Below, piece after piece: positions 18,501 through 24,747 of a DNA stretch of 26,723 nt. The notes under the pieces were generated by a model. It was given only the letters and a program-made list of their open reading frames with translations, did not search any database and was not told the DNA's origin. The stretch spans positions 1 through 26,723 of the forward strand of contig DFGF01000087.1 of NCBI GenBank assembly GCA_002371715.1. Reading direction: 5' to 3'. Within the stretch, counting starts at the first letter, position 1; each line of letters begins with the position of its first letter. Source of the DNA: Prevotella sp. UBA3757 (GTDB lineage: Bacteria; Bacteroidota; Bacteroidia; Bacteroidales; Bacteroidaceae). The position numbers and the translations under genes are program-made.

Positions 18501-18536
18501 AAACAGCACGGCGTGGTGCTGCTGCCGGCGACCTGA
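15516..18536 (+). CDS. PEP/pyruvate-binding (PPDK N-terminal ATP-grasp) protein with two receiver-like domains
   Basis: A 1006-aa protein. Residues about 25-160 look like a degenerate receiver domain, and 171-325 like a second one: acidic pair in LVEDN (176-180), possible phospho-acceptor D248 in VISDTR, S291-S292 after LILQ, and K310 in FIDK. Residues about 435-820 carry the PEP-synthase/PPDK nucleotide-binding fold: GGKGRGLAF (446-454), IAVRSSSLLED (536-546), MAVILQE (606-612) and LLQIRPI (812-818). No phosphohistidine swivelling domain and no C-terminal TIM barrel follow. Instead about 185 residues with GPGRWGSSD (895-903) and SQGTHFFQNL (934-943) end the protein. It is therefore not a normal PEP synthase; its role is unknown and it may be a regulatory kinase. 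Residues about 796-805 come from heptamer-like repeats. Last gene of the cluster. Confidence 0.8.
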   Translation: MSSIPQEFNNFFLKDVSFVNLMTRRIFNVLIVANPYDAFMLEDDGRVDEKIFDEYMELGMRYPPTFTQVSTTEEASSVLQTTDIDLVICMPGNADNDAFAVARDVKEMAPQIPCVVLTPFSHGITKRIENEDMSIFDYVFCWLGNTNLILSIIKLIEDKMNIEHDVREAGVQMILLVEDNIRFYSSVLPNLYNYILAQSKNFSTEALNPHAAAQRKRGRPKVVLATNYEEAMEWYERYHDNVLGVISDTRFPLQAHEGRLSHVEEGDAEAGLKLLREIRRRDEYVPLILQSSEIHNRQKAEQEKFHFIDKNSKKMNVDLRQLIEEHMGFGDFVFRDPVTKQEVARVTSLKELQDKIFDIPADSFQYHVSRNHMSRWLCARAIFPVSQFLKTVTWHKLQDLDAHRQIIFDAIVQYRRMKNIGIVAVFDRLKFDRYAHFARIGEGSLGGKGRGLAFLDNIIKRHPEINQFENATVQIPKTVVLCTDFFDAFMDNNNLWGIALSDATDEEILQHFMRAQLPDSLIADFFTFFDAVKAPIAVRSSSLLEDSHYQPFAGIYSTYMIPYLDDKYEMLRMLACAIKGVYASVYYRDSKAYMTATSNVIDQEKMAVILQEVVGCQYGTRFYPTFSGVLRSLNYYPIGDEQAEEGIASLALGLGKYIVDGGQTLRVSPYHPRQVLQTSEMETALRETQTRFYALDMSHVGADFKVDDGFNILNLRVKEADKDGSLQGIASTYDPVDQIIRDGIYEGGRKVISFSGVLQQDVFPLPKILQLAQQLGADEMRRPVEIEFACNLSHHTSQSSPLTSQFMGDFYLLQIRPIVDSKQVLDEDLAAIPDDQCLLRSHNSLGHGISEDVCDVVYVKTPDDFTAANNPMIADEIEQINRRFLAEDKNYVLIGPGRWGSSDYWLGIPVKWPHISAARVIVEAGLKNYHVDPSQGTHFFQNLTSFGVGYFTINTYTGDGVMQTELLDSMPAVEETRFVRHVRFEKPLKIMMDGKKQHGVVLLPAT
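17903..17930 (+). repeat. Heptamer-like array inside the PEP-synthase-like gene
   Basis: Four units (CTCTCAA, TCCTCAC, CTCTCAC, TTCTCAG) encode a serine/threonine-rich loop just before the strand ending QIRP. The frame is kept. Confidence 0.65.
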
Positions 18537-18542
18537 AAAAAG

Positions 18543-18576
18543 AATAAGCAGCCCGGATATTGACGGGCTGCTTATT
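18543..18576. terminator. Strong bidirectional rho-independent terminator
   Basis: AATAAGCAGCCCG (18543-18555) and its exact complement (18564-18576) form a 13-bp stem with an 8-nt loop. A-runs precede and T-runs follow, so it can end both the plus-strand gltX cluster and the convergent LruC lipoprotein gene. Confidence 0.92.
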
Positions 18577-18601
18577 TAGATATAAGTTATCTGGCTGTTT
18601 A

Positions 18602-20455
18602 TTAATTCACGGTAAAGCCGAAGTCATAGAAGAGCGTTCTGCTGCTGTTTGACTTGGTGTACCAGTCGGTGGCATCCAGTGCACCGCCCTGAACGGCTGA
18701 GGCGAAGTCGGCAAAGCGCGAATAGGCTGAGGTGATGCAGACGCGCTCCTTAGGCCATGCCCAGGGGTGAGGGATGCAGAGTCCGTAGGGGGCAGCGCCC
18801 AGCAAACCTTGTGAACGTGGGGTGTGCATCTCGGTATTGGTCTTCTCGTTGTAGATGTAGAAGTCCTGAGCGCACAGGCTCTCCCAAATCAGCGTGTTCG
18901 GGTTGTCCTTACGATAGACGAAGTCTTCGAGGTTCTTGTTGCCCTTGACCTTGGTGAAGTTGATGGACTCCGTATTGATAAACTCAGTCAGCTCTACGCC
19001 AAAGGCCTCGTGCAGTTCCTTGCCGCCAAACAGGGCTGTGACCTCACCCGTCACCTTGTCTTTGAAGTAGGCTTTCAAGGGGTCGTGAGCGCCTAATGCC
19101 ACCAGCTTGACGAACAGGCCGTTAACGTTCGACTTGCCTCTGTAGACCTGCAACACCACGTCGTTCAGGTCGTAGTCGCCATTCTTGGTGTCCTCGAAGG
19201 CGAAGGTGTAGATATGGTGGTTGGGCGCGTTCTGAGGCTTGCTCAGTGCGGGGAAACTCTCCAGGTTGCCGTCAATCACGGCAACGATGTCCTTAAGGTT
19301 GAAGTTGTTGATCCAGTCCTCAAAGCCAATCATCTTATAGCCGTTACGCTCGAACATGATGACGTGGTTGGCCTCCATCCACCAGTCGTGGGCACCGCCG
19401 GCACCGGCAGCTATGCCATTGTCAATCATAAACTGCGAGCGGTCAATGTTTGCCTCGCCCTCGGCATACCACTCCAGCACATGATTGAAGCTGTTGACAT
19501 TCTCTGCACGGCAGAAGAAGCCAATCTCCGTACCCTCAGGGAAGGTGTAGGAAGCATTGCCGGCAGCATCGTAATAGACGAGCTTGTACTCCTTCAGACC
19601 GTTGTTGAACTTGGTGGCACCGTTATAGACTTCATTGAAGAGGTACTTGTTGACCGTCTTGACATTGTGGGCCTGTCCCTTCTCGAAATAGTAGTAGCCG
19701 AAGAATAGCTTGGAATTATTAGTACCGTTGGAGGCTACCGGCGTGACCGTAACCTCGCCGCCGCCTTGGCCTACCGTGGCATAATAGAACGAACGGATGC
19801 TCTGATCGAAATGCAACAGGCGGTCGACGTCATTGCTGCCATACCAGCCATTATAGAGACCATACAACTCCTGGCGCTTCTCTTCAGTGATGGCACTTTC
19901 GTCGTAAGCTCCGGATATGACAGCCACCTTGTCGGCCCAGCCCTTGCCGGCCATGTCTTGCGCATTATACGAGTCCTGCCAGTTGAGTTCGCTGGCGTTC
20001 GTCAGTGCTGCGGCGCGACGGGGAGCCGATGCTGAGGTCTCCTTCAGCGCCAGTTTGCTGAAGTCGGCCACGGCAGCATCCTTGTCGAAGGCCACCACTC
20101 TGAGGTTGCCGTTCTTGTCAGCACAGCCGGCATAGAGCGTGGTCAGATAGCTTGGACTGTTGAAAGTCAGCGTTGAAGCGACATCCTCCGACGAGGCAAT
20201 GACCGTAGCAGTGGTGTCTATCAGTGGGTTGGCACTATATACCGCCAGCTCAACAGGTACGAATCCTGAAGGCAAATTCTTTACGCGCACACTAACCTCA
20301 GTCTCCATATTCCAGCTTTGGTCGGCGGCAATCTCAAATCCCAGGGCCTTTTCAGCTTGCTCCTTTTCCGAAACGGTGTTGTTACCGCCTCCAAGGTCTT
20401 TTTGGCACGATGCTGCAAGGGCAGCAAACAGTGCAAATACAATCACTTTCTTCAT
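18602..20455 (-). CDS. LruC domain-containing lipoprotein
   Basis: A 617-aa secreted lipoprotein. The signal peptide ends in the lipobox LAASC, giving Cys17 as the lipidated residue. The centre contains the LruC/DUF4114-type motif FEDTKNGDYDLNDVVLQV, a putative calcium-binding acidic loop. The remaining C-terminal part resembles the DUF4842 region found next to it in Bacteroidetes proteins. Such proteins are cell-surface components of unknown function, abundant in Bacteroidales. The ATG at 20455 gives a normal signal peptide (MKKVIVFALFAALAASC); an upstream TTG is less likely. It has its own promoter, and its 3' end shares the terminator with the opposite cluster. Confidence 0.87.
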   Translation of the reverse strand: MKKVIVFALFAALAASCQKDLGGGNNTVSEKEQAEKALGFEIAADQSWNMETEVSVRVKNLPSGFVPVELAVYSANPLIDTTATVIASSEDVASTLTFNSPSYLTTLYAGCADKNGNLRVVAFDKDAAVADFSKLALKETSASAPRRAAALTNASELNWQDSYNAQDMAGKGWADKVAVISGAYDESAITEEKRQELYGLYNGWYGSNDVDRLLHFDQSIRSFYYATVGQGGGEVTVTPVASNGTNNSKLFFGYYYFEKGQAHNVKTVNKYLFNEVYNGATKFNNGLKEYKLVYYDAAGNASYTFPEGTEIGFFCRAENVNSFNHVLEWYAEGEANIDRSQFMIDNGIAAGAGGAHDWWMEANHVIMFERNGYKMIGFEDWINNFNLKDIVAVIDGNLESFPALSKPQNAPNHHIYTFAFEDTKNGDYDLNDVVLQVYRGKSNVNGLFVKLVALGAHDPLKAYFKDKVTGEVTALFGGKELHEAFGVELTEFINTESINFTKVKGNKNLEDFVYRKDNPNTLIWESLCAQDFYIYNEKTNTEMHTPRSQGLLGAAPYGLCIPHPWAWPKERVCITSAYSRFADFASAVQGGALDATDWYTKSNSSRTLFYDFGFTVN

Positions 20456-20485
20456 AATCAATTTAATATTAAACTGCTAATTGTG

Positions 20486-20516
20486 CAAAAGTAGTTATAT
20501 TTGACGATATTTCCAA
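20486..20516 (-). promoter_or_regulatory. Promoter of the LruC lipoprotein gene
   Basis: On the minus strand TTG (20514-20516), 20 nt, then TACTTTTG (20486-20493). The leader is about 25 nt. Confidence 0.7.
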
Positions 20517-20589
20517 GTCCTTTTGTTGTAGACGGTTGAATTTTAACGTTCTTTAATACATTGGGGCGGTCTGCGGCTTCGCGTATGGC

Positions 20590-21055
20590 TTAGACATTGA
20601 TGCCGTAGTTCTGCTTGACCTCGCTCATGACGAACGTGCTTTCGATGGATGCCAGACTCTCTATCTCGCCCAGTTGGTTGAGCACAAAAGCCTGGTACTG
20701 CTTCATGTCCCTCGCGCGTACCTTTAATAAATAGTCGTATGCGCCCGACGTGTTGTAGCACTCCGTCACTTCCGGTATGCGCTGTATGCGCCGTACAAAG
20801 GCGTCGGCTATTTCGTGGTTAATCTGCTTGAGTTTCACCTTGCAGAACACCAGGAGTCCCTGCCCTAATTTCTCTGGGTCCAGAATGGCCACATACTTCT
20901 TGATGTAGCCTTGACGTTCCAGCCGTTTCTGGCGTTCAAAGACTGGGGGGGGGGGTCAGGTGGACGGCATCGGCCAGTTCCTTGGTGGTCAGTTTTGCAT
21001 TTTTCTGCAGCGTTTTCAGTATCTGCAGGTCTGTTTCATCTAAGTTTTGTGCCAT
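20590..21055 (-). pseudogene. Lrp/AsnC family transcriptional regulator, frameshifted at a poly-C tract
   Basis: Two reading frames together give a normal 154-aa Lrp-family protein. The N-terminal winged helix begins MAQNLDETDLQILKTLQKN and reaches VHLTP; the second frame continues VFERQKRLERQGYIKKY and the ligand-binding RAM domain (AILDPEKLGQGL to SEVKQNYGINV). The frames join at 11 consecutive C (minus strand); ten C would restore one frame, L-T-P-P-P-V-F-E-R. As written, translation ends after 39 residues at a TGA at 20936-20938. It is divergent from metY and may control it and itself. Possible explanations are a real mutation, a phase-variable switch or a homopolymer sequencing error. 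Confidence 0.85.
20945..20955 (-). repeat. 11-base homopolymer (poly-C on the coding strand)
   Basis: Eleven consecutive G on the plus strand lie within the DNA-binding helix region of the Lrp-type gene. It is the longest G/C homopolymer I noticed in the window and lies exactly where the frame breaks. Confidence 0.95.
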
Positions 21056-21124
21056 ATTTTGGTGTTTTGTTCTGTTTGGGATGTCCTGTCAGGGCCCGAA
21101 CGGATAATTATTCTTTCTTGGCTG

Positions 21125-21155
21125 CAAATTTAGGGATATTTTCTGAATCCTGCAA
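21125..21155 (-). promoter_or_regulatory. Promoter of the Lrp-family gene
   Basis: On the minus strand TTG (21153-21155), 20 nt, then TAAATTTG (21125-21132). The leader is about 60 nt. Confidence 0.6.
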
Positions 21156-21159
21156 GTTT

Positions 21160-21191
21160 TTTGGCAGATATTTCCAAATATAGTACCTTTG
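21160..21191 (+). promoter_or_regulatory. Promoter of metY
   Basis: TTTG (21160-21163), 20 nt, then TACCTTTG (21184-21191). It stands back to back with the Lrp gene promoter, with the two -33 boxes only 4 bp apart. The metY leader is about 85 nt; I recognise no riboswitch in it. Confidence 0.75.
21168..21181. promoter_or_regulatory. Operator-like inverted repeat in the metY promoter spacer
   Basis: ATATTT, CC, AAATAT is a perfect inverted repeat lying between the -33 and -7 boxes of metY. AT-rich palindromes of about 15 bp are typical Lrp-family sites, so the adjacent regulator is the natural candidate to bind it. Binding is inferred. Confidence 0.4.
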
Positions 21192-21284
21192 CAGTGTCAA
21201 AAACAAGTGGTAAGTAGACGACTTGGGAATGACACGAGACAACGACAATAATTAGTAATAATAAAAAATAGAAAGGACAAGATC

Positions 21285-22574
21285 ATGAGTACAAAGAAGA
21301 ATTACCGTTTCGAGACATTGCAACTCCACGTAGGCCAGGAACAGGCCGACCCCGCAACCGACGCACGGGCCGTACCTATCTATCAGACCACCTCGTATGT
21401 GTTCCATAACAGCCAGCATGCAGCCGACCGCTTCGGACTGCGCGATGCCGGCAACATCTACGGACGCCTGACCAACTCTACGCAGGGTGTGTTCGAAGAC
21501 CGCGTGGCAGCCCTTGAGGGGGGCGTGGCCGGACTGGCCGTGGCTTCGGGAGCCGCCGCCATCACGTATGCCCTGCAGAACATCGTGCAGGCTGGCGACC
21601 ATATCGTAGCGGCCGACAATCTCTATGGTGGCTCGTACAACCTCATCACCCATACGCTGGCCACACAGGGCATCAGCCATACCATCGTTCGCGTCAACGA
21701 CCTCCAGGCCCTCGAGGCTGCCATCCTGCCTAATACCAAGGTCATCTTTGCCGAGACATTTGGCAACCCGAACAGCGATGTGCTCGACATCGAGGGCGTG
21801 GCTGAGGTGGCCCACCGCCACGGACTGCCGCTCATCGTCGACAACACCTTCGGCACGCCGTACCTCATCCGTCCGCTGGAGCATGGGGCCGACATCGTAG
21901 TCCATTCGGCTACCAAGTTCCTTGGCGGTCACGGCTCGTCTCTGGGTGGCGTCATCGTCGACGGCGGCAAGTTCGACTGGAAGGCTAATCCCGACCGCTT
22001 CCCCACACTGGCCAAGCCCGACCCCTCCTATCATGGCATCGTCTTTGCCGACGCTGTCGGTGCTGCAGCCTTTGTCACCCGCATCCGTGCCGTCATCCTG
22101 CGCGATACCGGGGCAGCCATCTCACCGTTCAACGCCTTTATCCTCCTGCAGGGTGTCGAGACGCTCTCGCTGCGCGTCGAGCGCCACGTCCAGAACGCCC
22201 TCAAGGTAGTGGAATTCCTCAATAACCATCCGAAGGTGGCCCGTGTCAACCATCCCGCCCTCGAGAGTCACCCCGACCACCAGCTTTACCAGAAGTACTT
22301 CCCCAACGGTGGCGGCAGCATCTTCACCTTCGAGATCAAGGGCGGACAGGAGGAAGCCTGGCGGTTCATCGACTCGTTGCAGATATTCTCACTGCTGGCC
22401 AACGTGGCGGATGTCAAGAGCCTGGTCATCCATCCCGCTACGACCACGCACTCGCAGCTGTCGCCCGAGGAACTGGCCGAACAGCACATCACGCCGGCCA
22501 CCATCCGACTTTCCATCGGTACCGAGCACATTGATGACATCATCGAAGACCTGCGGCAGGCTCTGGAGCGGTGA
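21285..22574 (+). CDS. metY: O-acetylhomoserine aminocarboxypropyltransferase (O-acetylhomoserine sulfhydrylase)
   Basis: A 429-aa cytoplasmic PLP enzyme of the Cys/Met metabolism family that makes homocysteine from O-acetylhomoserine and sulfide, for methionine synthesis. It begins with the family signature FETLQLHVGQ, followed by the substrate-side YQTTSYVF (33-40), ASGAAAITYA (88-97), the PLP-stacking DNLYGGSYNL (111-120), VDNTFGTPYL (185-194) and the PLP lysine K211 in HSATKFLGGHG. Length fits OAH sulfhydrylases (about 425-430 aa), which are longer than cystathionine synthases or lyases. It is divergent from an Lrp-type regulator. A heptamer array follows its stop. Confidence 0.93.
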   Translation: MSTKKNYRFETLQLHVGQEQADPATDARAVPIYQTTSYVFHNSQHAADRFGLRDAGNIYGRLTNSTQGVFEDRVAALEGGVAGLAVASGAAAITYALQNIVQAGDHIVAADNLYGGSYNLITHTLATQGISHTIVRVNDLQALEAAILPNTKVIFAETFGNPNSDVLDIEGVAEVAHRHGLPLIVDNTFGTPYLIRPLEHGADIVVHSATKFLGGHGSSLGGVIVDGGKFDWKANPDRFPTLAKPDPSYHGIVFADAVGAAAFVTRIRAVILRDTGAAISPFNAFILLQGVETLSLRVERHVQNALKVVEFLNNHPKVARVNHPALESHPDHQLYQKYFPNGGGSIFTFEIKGGQEEAWRFIDSLQIFSLLANVADVKSLVIHPATTTHSQLSPEELAEQHITPATIRLSIGTEHIDDIIEDLRQALER

Positions 22575-22591
22575 CAGCAACGCTGATGCTT

Positions 22592-22675
22592 CGGCCCTCA
22601 GCCCTCATCCCTCAGCCTTCAGCCCTCAGCCTTCAGCCTTCAGCCTTCAGCCCTCAGCCTTCAGCCCTCAGCCTT
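22592..22675. repeat. Twelve-copy heptamer array between metY and gdhA
   Basis: Twelve in-phase units of CAGCCTT or CAGCCCT (first unit CGGCCCT, third CATCCCT) over 84 bp start 17 bases after the metY stop and end about 45 bp before the gdhA promoter. Only one orientation is present. Confidence 0.92.
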
Positions 22676-22711
22676 CTTTTAACAAATAGTAACCTTTTGA
22701 TAAAAAAAGTT

Positions 22712-22744
22712 GGGAATTTCCTTTGTCATTTGAAGGAAATTCCC
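22712..22744. promoter_or_regulatory. Perfect 12-bp inverted repeat over the gdhA promoter
   Basis: GGGAATTTCCTT (22712-22723) and AAGGAAATTCCC (22733-22744) with a 9-bp centre. The left arm runs into the -33 box and the right arm ends directly at the -7 box. It looks like a dimeric repressor operator. The regulator is unknown. Confidence 0.7.
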
Positions 22745-22752
22745 TATTTTTG
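22722..22752 (+). promoter_or_regulatory. Promoter of gdhA
   Basis: TTTG (22722-22725), 19 nt, then TATTTTTG (22745-22752). The predicted leader is about 40 nt. Confidence 0.7.
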
Positions 22753-22754
22753 CG

Positions 22755-22770
22755 ATGTCAAAGATGACAT
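22755..22770. promoter_or_regulatory. Second short inverted repeat at the gdhA transcription start
   Basis: ATGTCA (22755-22760) and TGACAT (22765-22770) with a 4-bp spacer sit just downstream of the -7 box, around the expected transcription start. It may be a second operator or an early transcript hairpin. Confidence 0.4.
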
Positions 22771-22799
22771 ACTGATATAATCACTTAAAAACTATTACT

Positions 22800-24140
22800 A
22801 TGGAAGTTGATAAAATCATGCAAGGTCTGGAGCGGAAGCATCCGGGCGAAGTGGAGTACCTGCAGGCAGTGCGCGAAGTGTTGGAATCCATCAAAGATGT
22901 CTATAACCAGCACCCTGAGTTCGAAAAGGCTAAGATTGTGGAGCGCATCGTGGAACCAGAGCGCATCACCACGTTCCGTGTGCCCTGGGTCGACGACAAG
23001 GGTGAGGTACAGGTGAACATCGGCTACCGCGTACAGTTCAATAGCGCCATCGGCCCGTATAAGGGCGGACTGCGCTTCCATGCCTCTGTCAACCTCAGCA
23101 TACTGAAGTTCCTGGGATTCGAACAGACGTTCAAGAACGCGCTGACCACGCTGCCCATGGGTGGCGGTAAGGGCGGCAGCGACTTCTCACCGCGTGGCAA
23201 GAGCAATGCCGAAATCATGCGTTTCTGCCAGGCCTTCATGTGTGAACTGTATAAGGTCATCGGACCGGATATGGATGTTCCGGCCGGCGACATCGGCGTG
23301 GGCGGCCGTGAGATAGGCTACCTCTTTGGTATGTATAAGAAACTGACGTCACAGTTCCACGGTGCTACGCTTACGGGCAAGGGCATGGAGTGGGGCGGTA
23401 GCATCCTGCGACCGGAGGCCACGGGCTATGGTGCCTTGTATTTCGTCCATCACATGATGAACACTCACGGTCTGGACATCCAGGGCAAGACAGTGGCTCT
23501 TTCGGGCTTTGGCAATGTGGCATGGGGTGCCGCCAAGAAGGCTACTGAACTGGGGGCAAAGGTCATCACCATCAGCGGCCCGGACGGCTATATCTACGAC
23601 CCCGCCGGACTGGATGCCGAGAAGATTGACTATCTGCTGGAACTGCGTTCCTCGGGCAACGACGTCTGTCAGCCTTATGCTGATGAGTTCCCGGGTTCTG
23701 TGTTCTTTGAGGGTAAAAAGCCGTGGGAGCAGAAGGCTGACATCTATCTGCCGTGTGCCACGCAGAACGAGTTGAACGGCGACGATGCCGACCGCATCCT
23801 GGCCAATAAGCCGCTGTGCGTGGCCGAGGTGTCGAACATGGGTTGTACGGCTGAGGCTGTCAACAAGTTTGTGGCTGCCCACCAGCTCTTCGCGCCGGGC
23901 AAGGCTGTTAACGCCGGTGGTGTGGCAACGTCTGGTCTGGAAATGACGCAGAACTCCATGCGTATGTCGTGGACGGCTGAGGAGGTCGATCAGCGTCTCC
24001 ACCAGATTATGTCCGGCATCCATGAGCAGTGTGTCCGCTACGGCAAGGAGGCCGACGGCTACGTCAACTACGTCAAAGGTGCTAATGTGGCCGGATTCAT
24101 GAAGGTTGCCAAGGCTATGCTGGCTCAGGGCATTGTTTGA
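22800..24140 (+). CDS. gdhA: NADP-specific glutamate dehydrogenase
   Basis: A 446-aa cytoplasmic enzyme that aminates 2-oxoglutarate to glutamate, the main ammonia assimilation route in many Bacteroidales. Visible motifs are YKGGLRFHASVN (87-98), the catalytic GGGKGGSDF (121-129) with K124, PAGDIGVGGRE (161-171), and the dinucleotide-binding ALSGFGNVAWG (233-243). Length matches hexameric bacterial GDH. NADP preference is inferred from the family of this size, not tested. Single-gene unit with its own promoter and two operator-like inverted repeats; an octamer array follows its stop at once and leads into rlpA. Confidence 0.95.
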   Translation: MEVDKIMQGLERKHPGEVEYLQAVREVLESIKDVYNQHPEFEKAKIVERIVEPERITTFRVPWVDDKGEVQVNIGYRVQFNSAIGPYKGGLRFHASVNLSILKFLGFEQTFKNALTTLPMGGGKGGSDFSPRGKSNAEIMRFCQAFMCELYKVIGPDMDVPAGDIGVGGREIGYLFGMYKKLTSQFHGATLTGKGMEWGGSILRPEATGYGALYFVHHMMNTHGLDIQGKTVALSGFGNVAWGAAKKATELGAKVITISGPDGYIYDPAGLDAEKIDYLLELRSSGNDVCQPYADEFPGSVFFEGKKPWEQKADIYLPCATQNELNGDDADRILANKPLCVAEVSNMGCTAEAVNKFVAAHQLFAPGKAVNAGGVATSGLEMTQNSMRMSWTAEEVDQRLHQIMSGIHEQCVRYGKEADGYVNYVKGANVAGFMKVAKAMLAQGIV

Positions 24141-24188
24141 AATTGAGAGATTGAGAGATTGAGAAATTGAGAGATTGAGAAAATGAGA
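24141..24188. repeat. Octamer array between gdhA and rlpA
   Basis: Six units of GATTGAGA or AATTGAGA type (last unit AAATGAGA) begin on the base after the gdhA stop. The last unit contains the rlpA ATG. This is the only array in the window with an 8-bp period. Confidence 0.9.
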
Positions 24189-24704
24189 AATGTCATCAAG
24201 TCCCTGTGTCGTGTCATGCTGATTGTCGGTATGCTCTTCATTCCTCATTTTCTCATTTCCTCAATTTCTCAATCCCAGAAGGGCAAGGCCTCGTTCTATG
24301 CTCGGAACTTCCACGGACGCCGTACCGCCAGTGGCGAACGGCTTCATCCCGACAGTCTGACATGTGCGCACCGCACCTATCCCTTCGGCACACGCCTGAA
24401 GGTGTATAATCCCGCCAACGGACGCAGCGTGGTGGTACGCGTCATCGACCGCGGCCCCTTTGTGCGTAGCCGCATCATCGACCTGTCGTGGCGTGCTGCC
24501 AAGGAACTCGACATCATCTCGCAGGGCATAGCCACGGTATTCGTGCAGAAATACCAGGACATCATCGTGCCCTTCCTGCCCGAGGACGAGATTGAAATCC
24601 CCGACCTCGAACTGGAAACCAACGATGGCAGCACGGGCATGACACCCTTCTGGCAGGAAATGCGCAAAGACATGAAACGTTCGACGTTGAACGTTGAACG
24701 TTGA
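24183..24704 (+). CDS. rlpA: RlpA-like double-psi beta-barrel protein (septal ring lytic transglycosylase family)
   Basis: A 173-aa exported protein. The N-terminus (1-32) is a hydrophobic signal-like segment. Residues 34-123 are the RlpA double-psi beta-barrel: GKASFYARNFHGRRTASGERL (one unit), CAHRTYPFGTRLKV, the catalytic-type VIDRGPF (87-93) and RIIDLSWRAAKEL. Pseudomonas RlpA cleaves peptide-free glycan at the septum. There is no SPOR domain, so activity and location are less certain here. The start codon lies in an octamer array, and codons 22-31 are a reversed copy of that array. The C-terminal residues STLNVER and the stop lie in a heptamer array. Confidence 0.85.
   Translation: MRNVIKSLCRVMLIVGMLFIPHFLISSISQSQKGKASFYARNFHGRRTASGERLHPDSLTCAHRTYPFGTRLKVYNPANGRSVVVRVIDRGPFVRSRIIDLSWRAAKELDIISQGIATVFVQKYQDIIVPFLPEDEIEIPDLELETNDGSTGMTPFWQEMRKDMKRSTLNVER
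24244..24275. repeat. Inverted octamer array inside the rlpA signal sequence
   Basis: Four units (CTCATTTT, CTCATTTC, CTCAATTT, CTCAATCC) are the reverse complement of the array at 24141-24188; GATTGAGAAATTGAG is shared exactly. The RNA could fold with the rlpA start codon in the stem. Confidence 0.85.
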
Positions 24705-24747
24705 ACTTTCAACTTTCAACTCTCAACTTTCAACTCTCAACTATCAC
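24678..24747. repeat. Heptamer array at the rlpA-hydrolase convergent junction
   Basis: Units CGTTCGA and CGTTGAA x3 (24678-24705) pass in phase into CTTTCAA or CTCTCAA x5 (24706-24740) and CTATCAC. Both convergent stop codons lie inside it. The halves are near complements and could form a hairpin with one mismatch per heptad. Confidence 0.92.

Noticed and set aside
20545..20590. Terminator after the Lrp-family gene
   Set aside because: Only a 3-bp stem around GCTT is seen, with no U-tract, so I do not call it.
20911..21183. Open plus-strand frame of 90 codons across the Lrp gene
   Set aside because: It is antisense to a clear Lrp-family gene, runs through the poly-G tract and has no family resemblance.
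21198..21284. Possible SAM riboswitch in the metY leader
   Set aside because: None of the conserved strings of SAM-I or SAM-II aptamers that I know are visible and no strong P1 stem was found.
22571..22780. Small frame with repeated SALSLQPSAFSPQ-type peptide after metY
   Set aside because: It is only the translation of the CAGCCTT array, without a promoter or family match.
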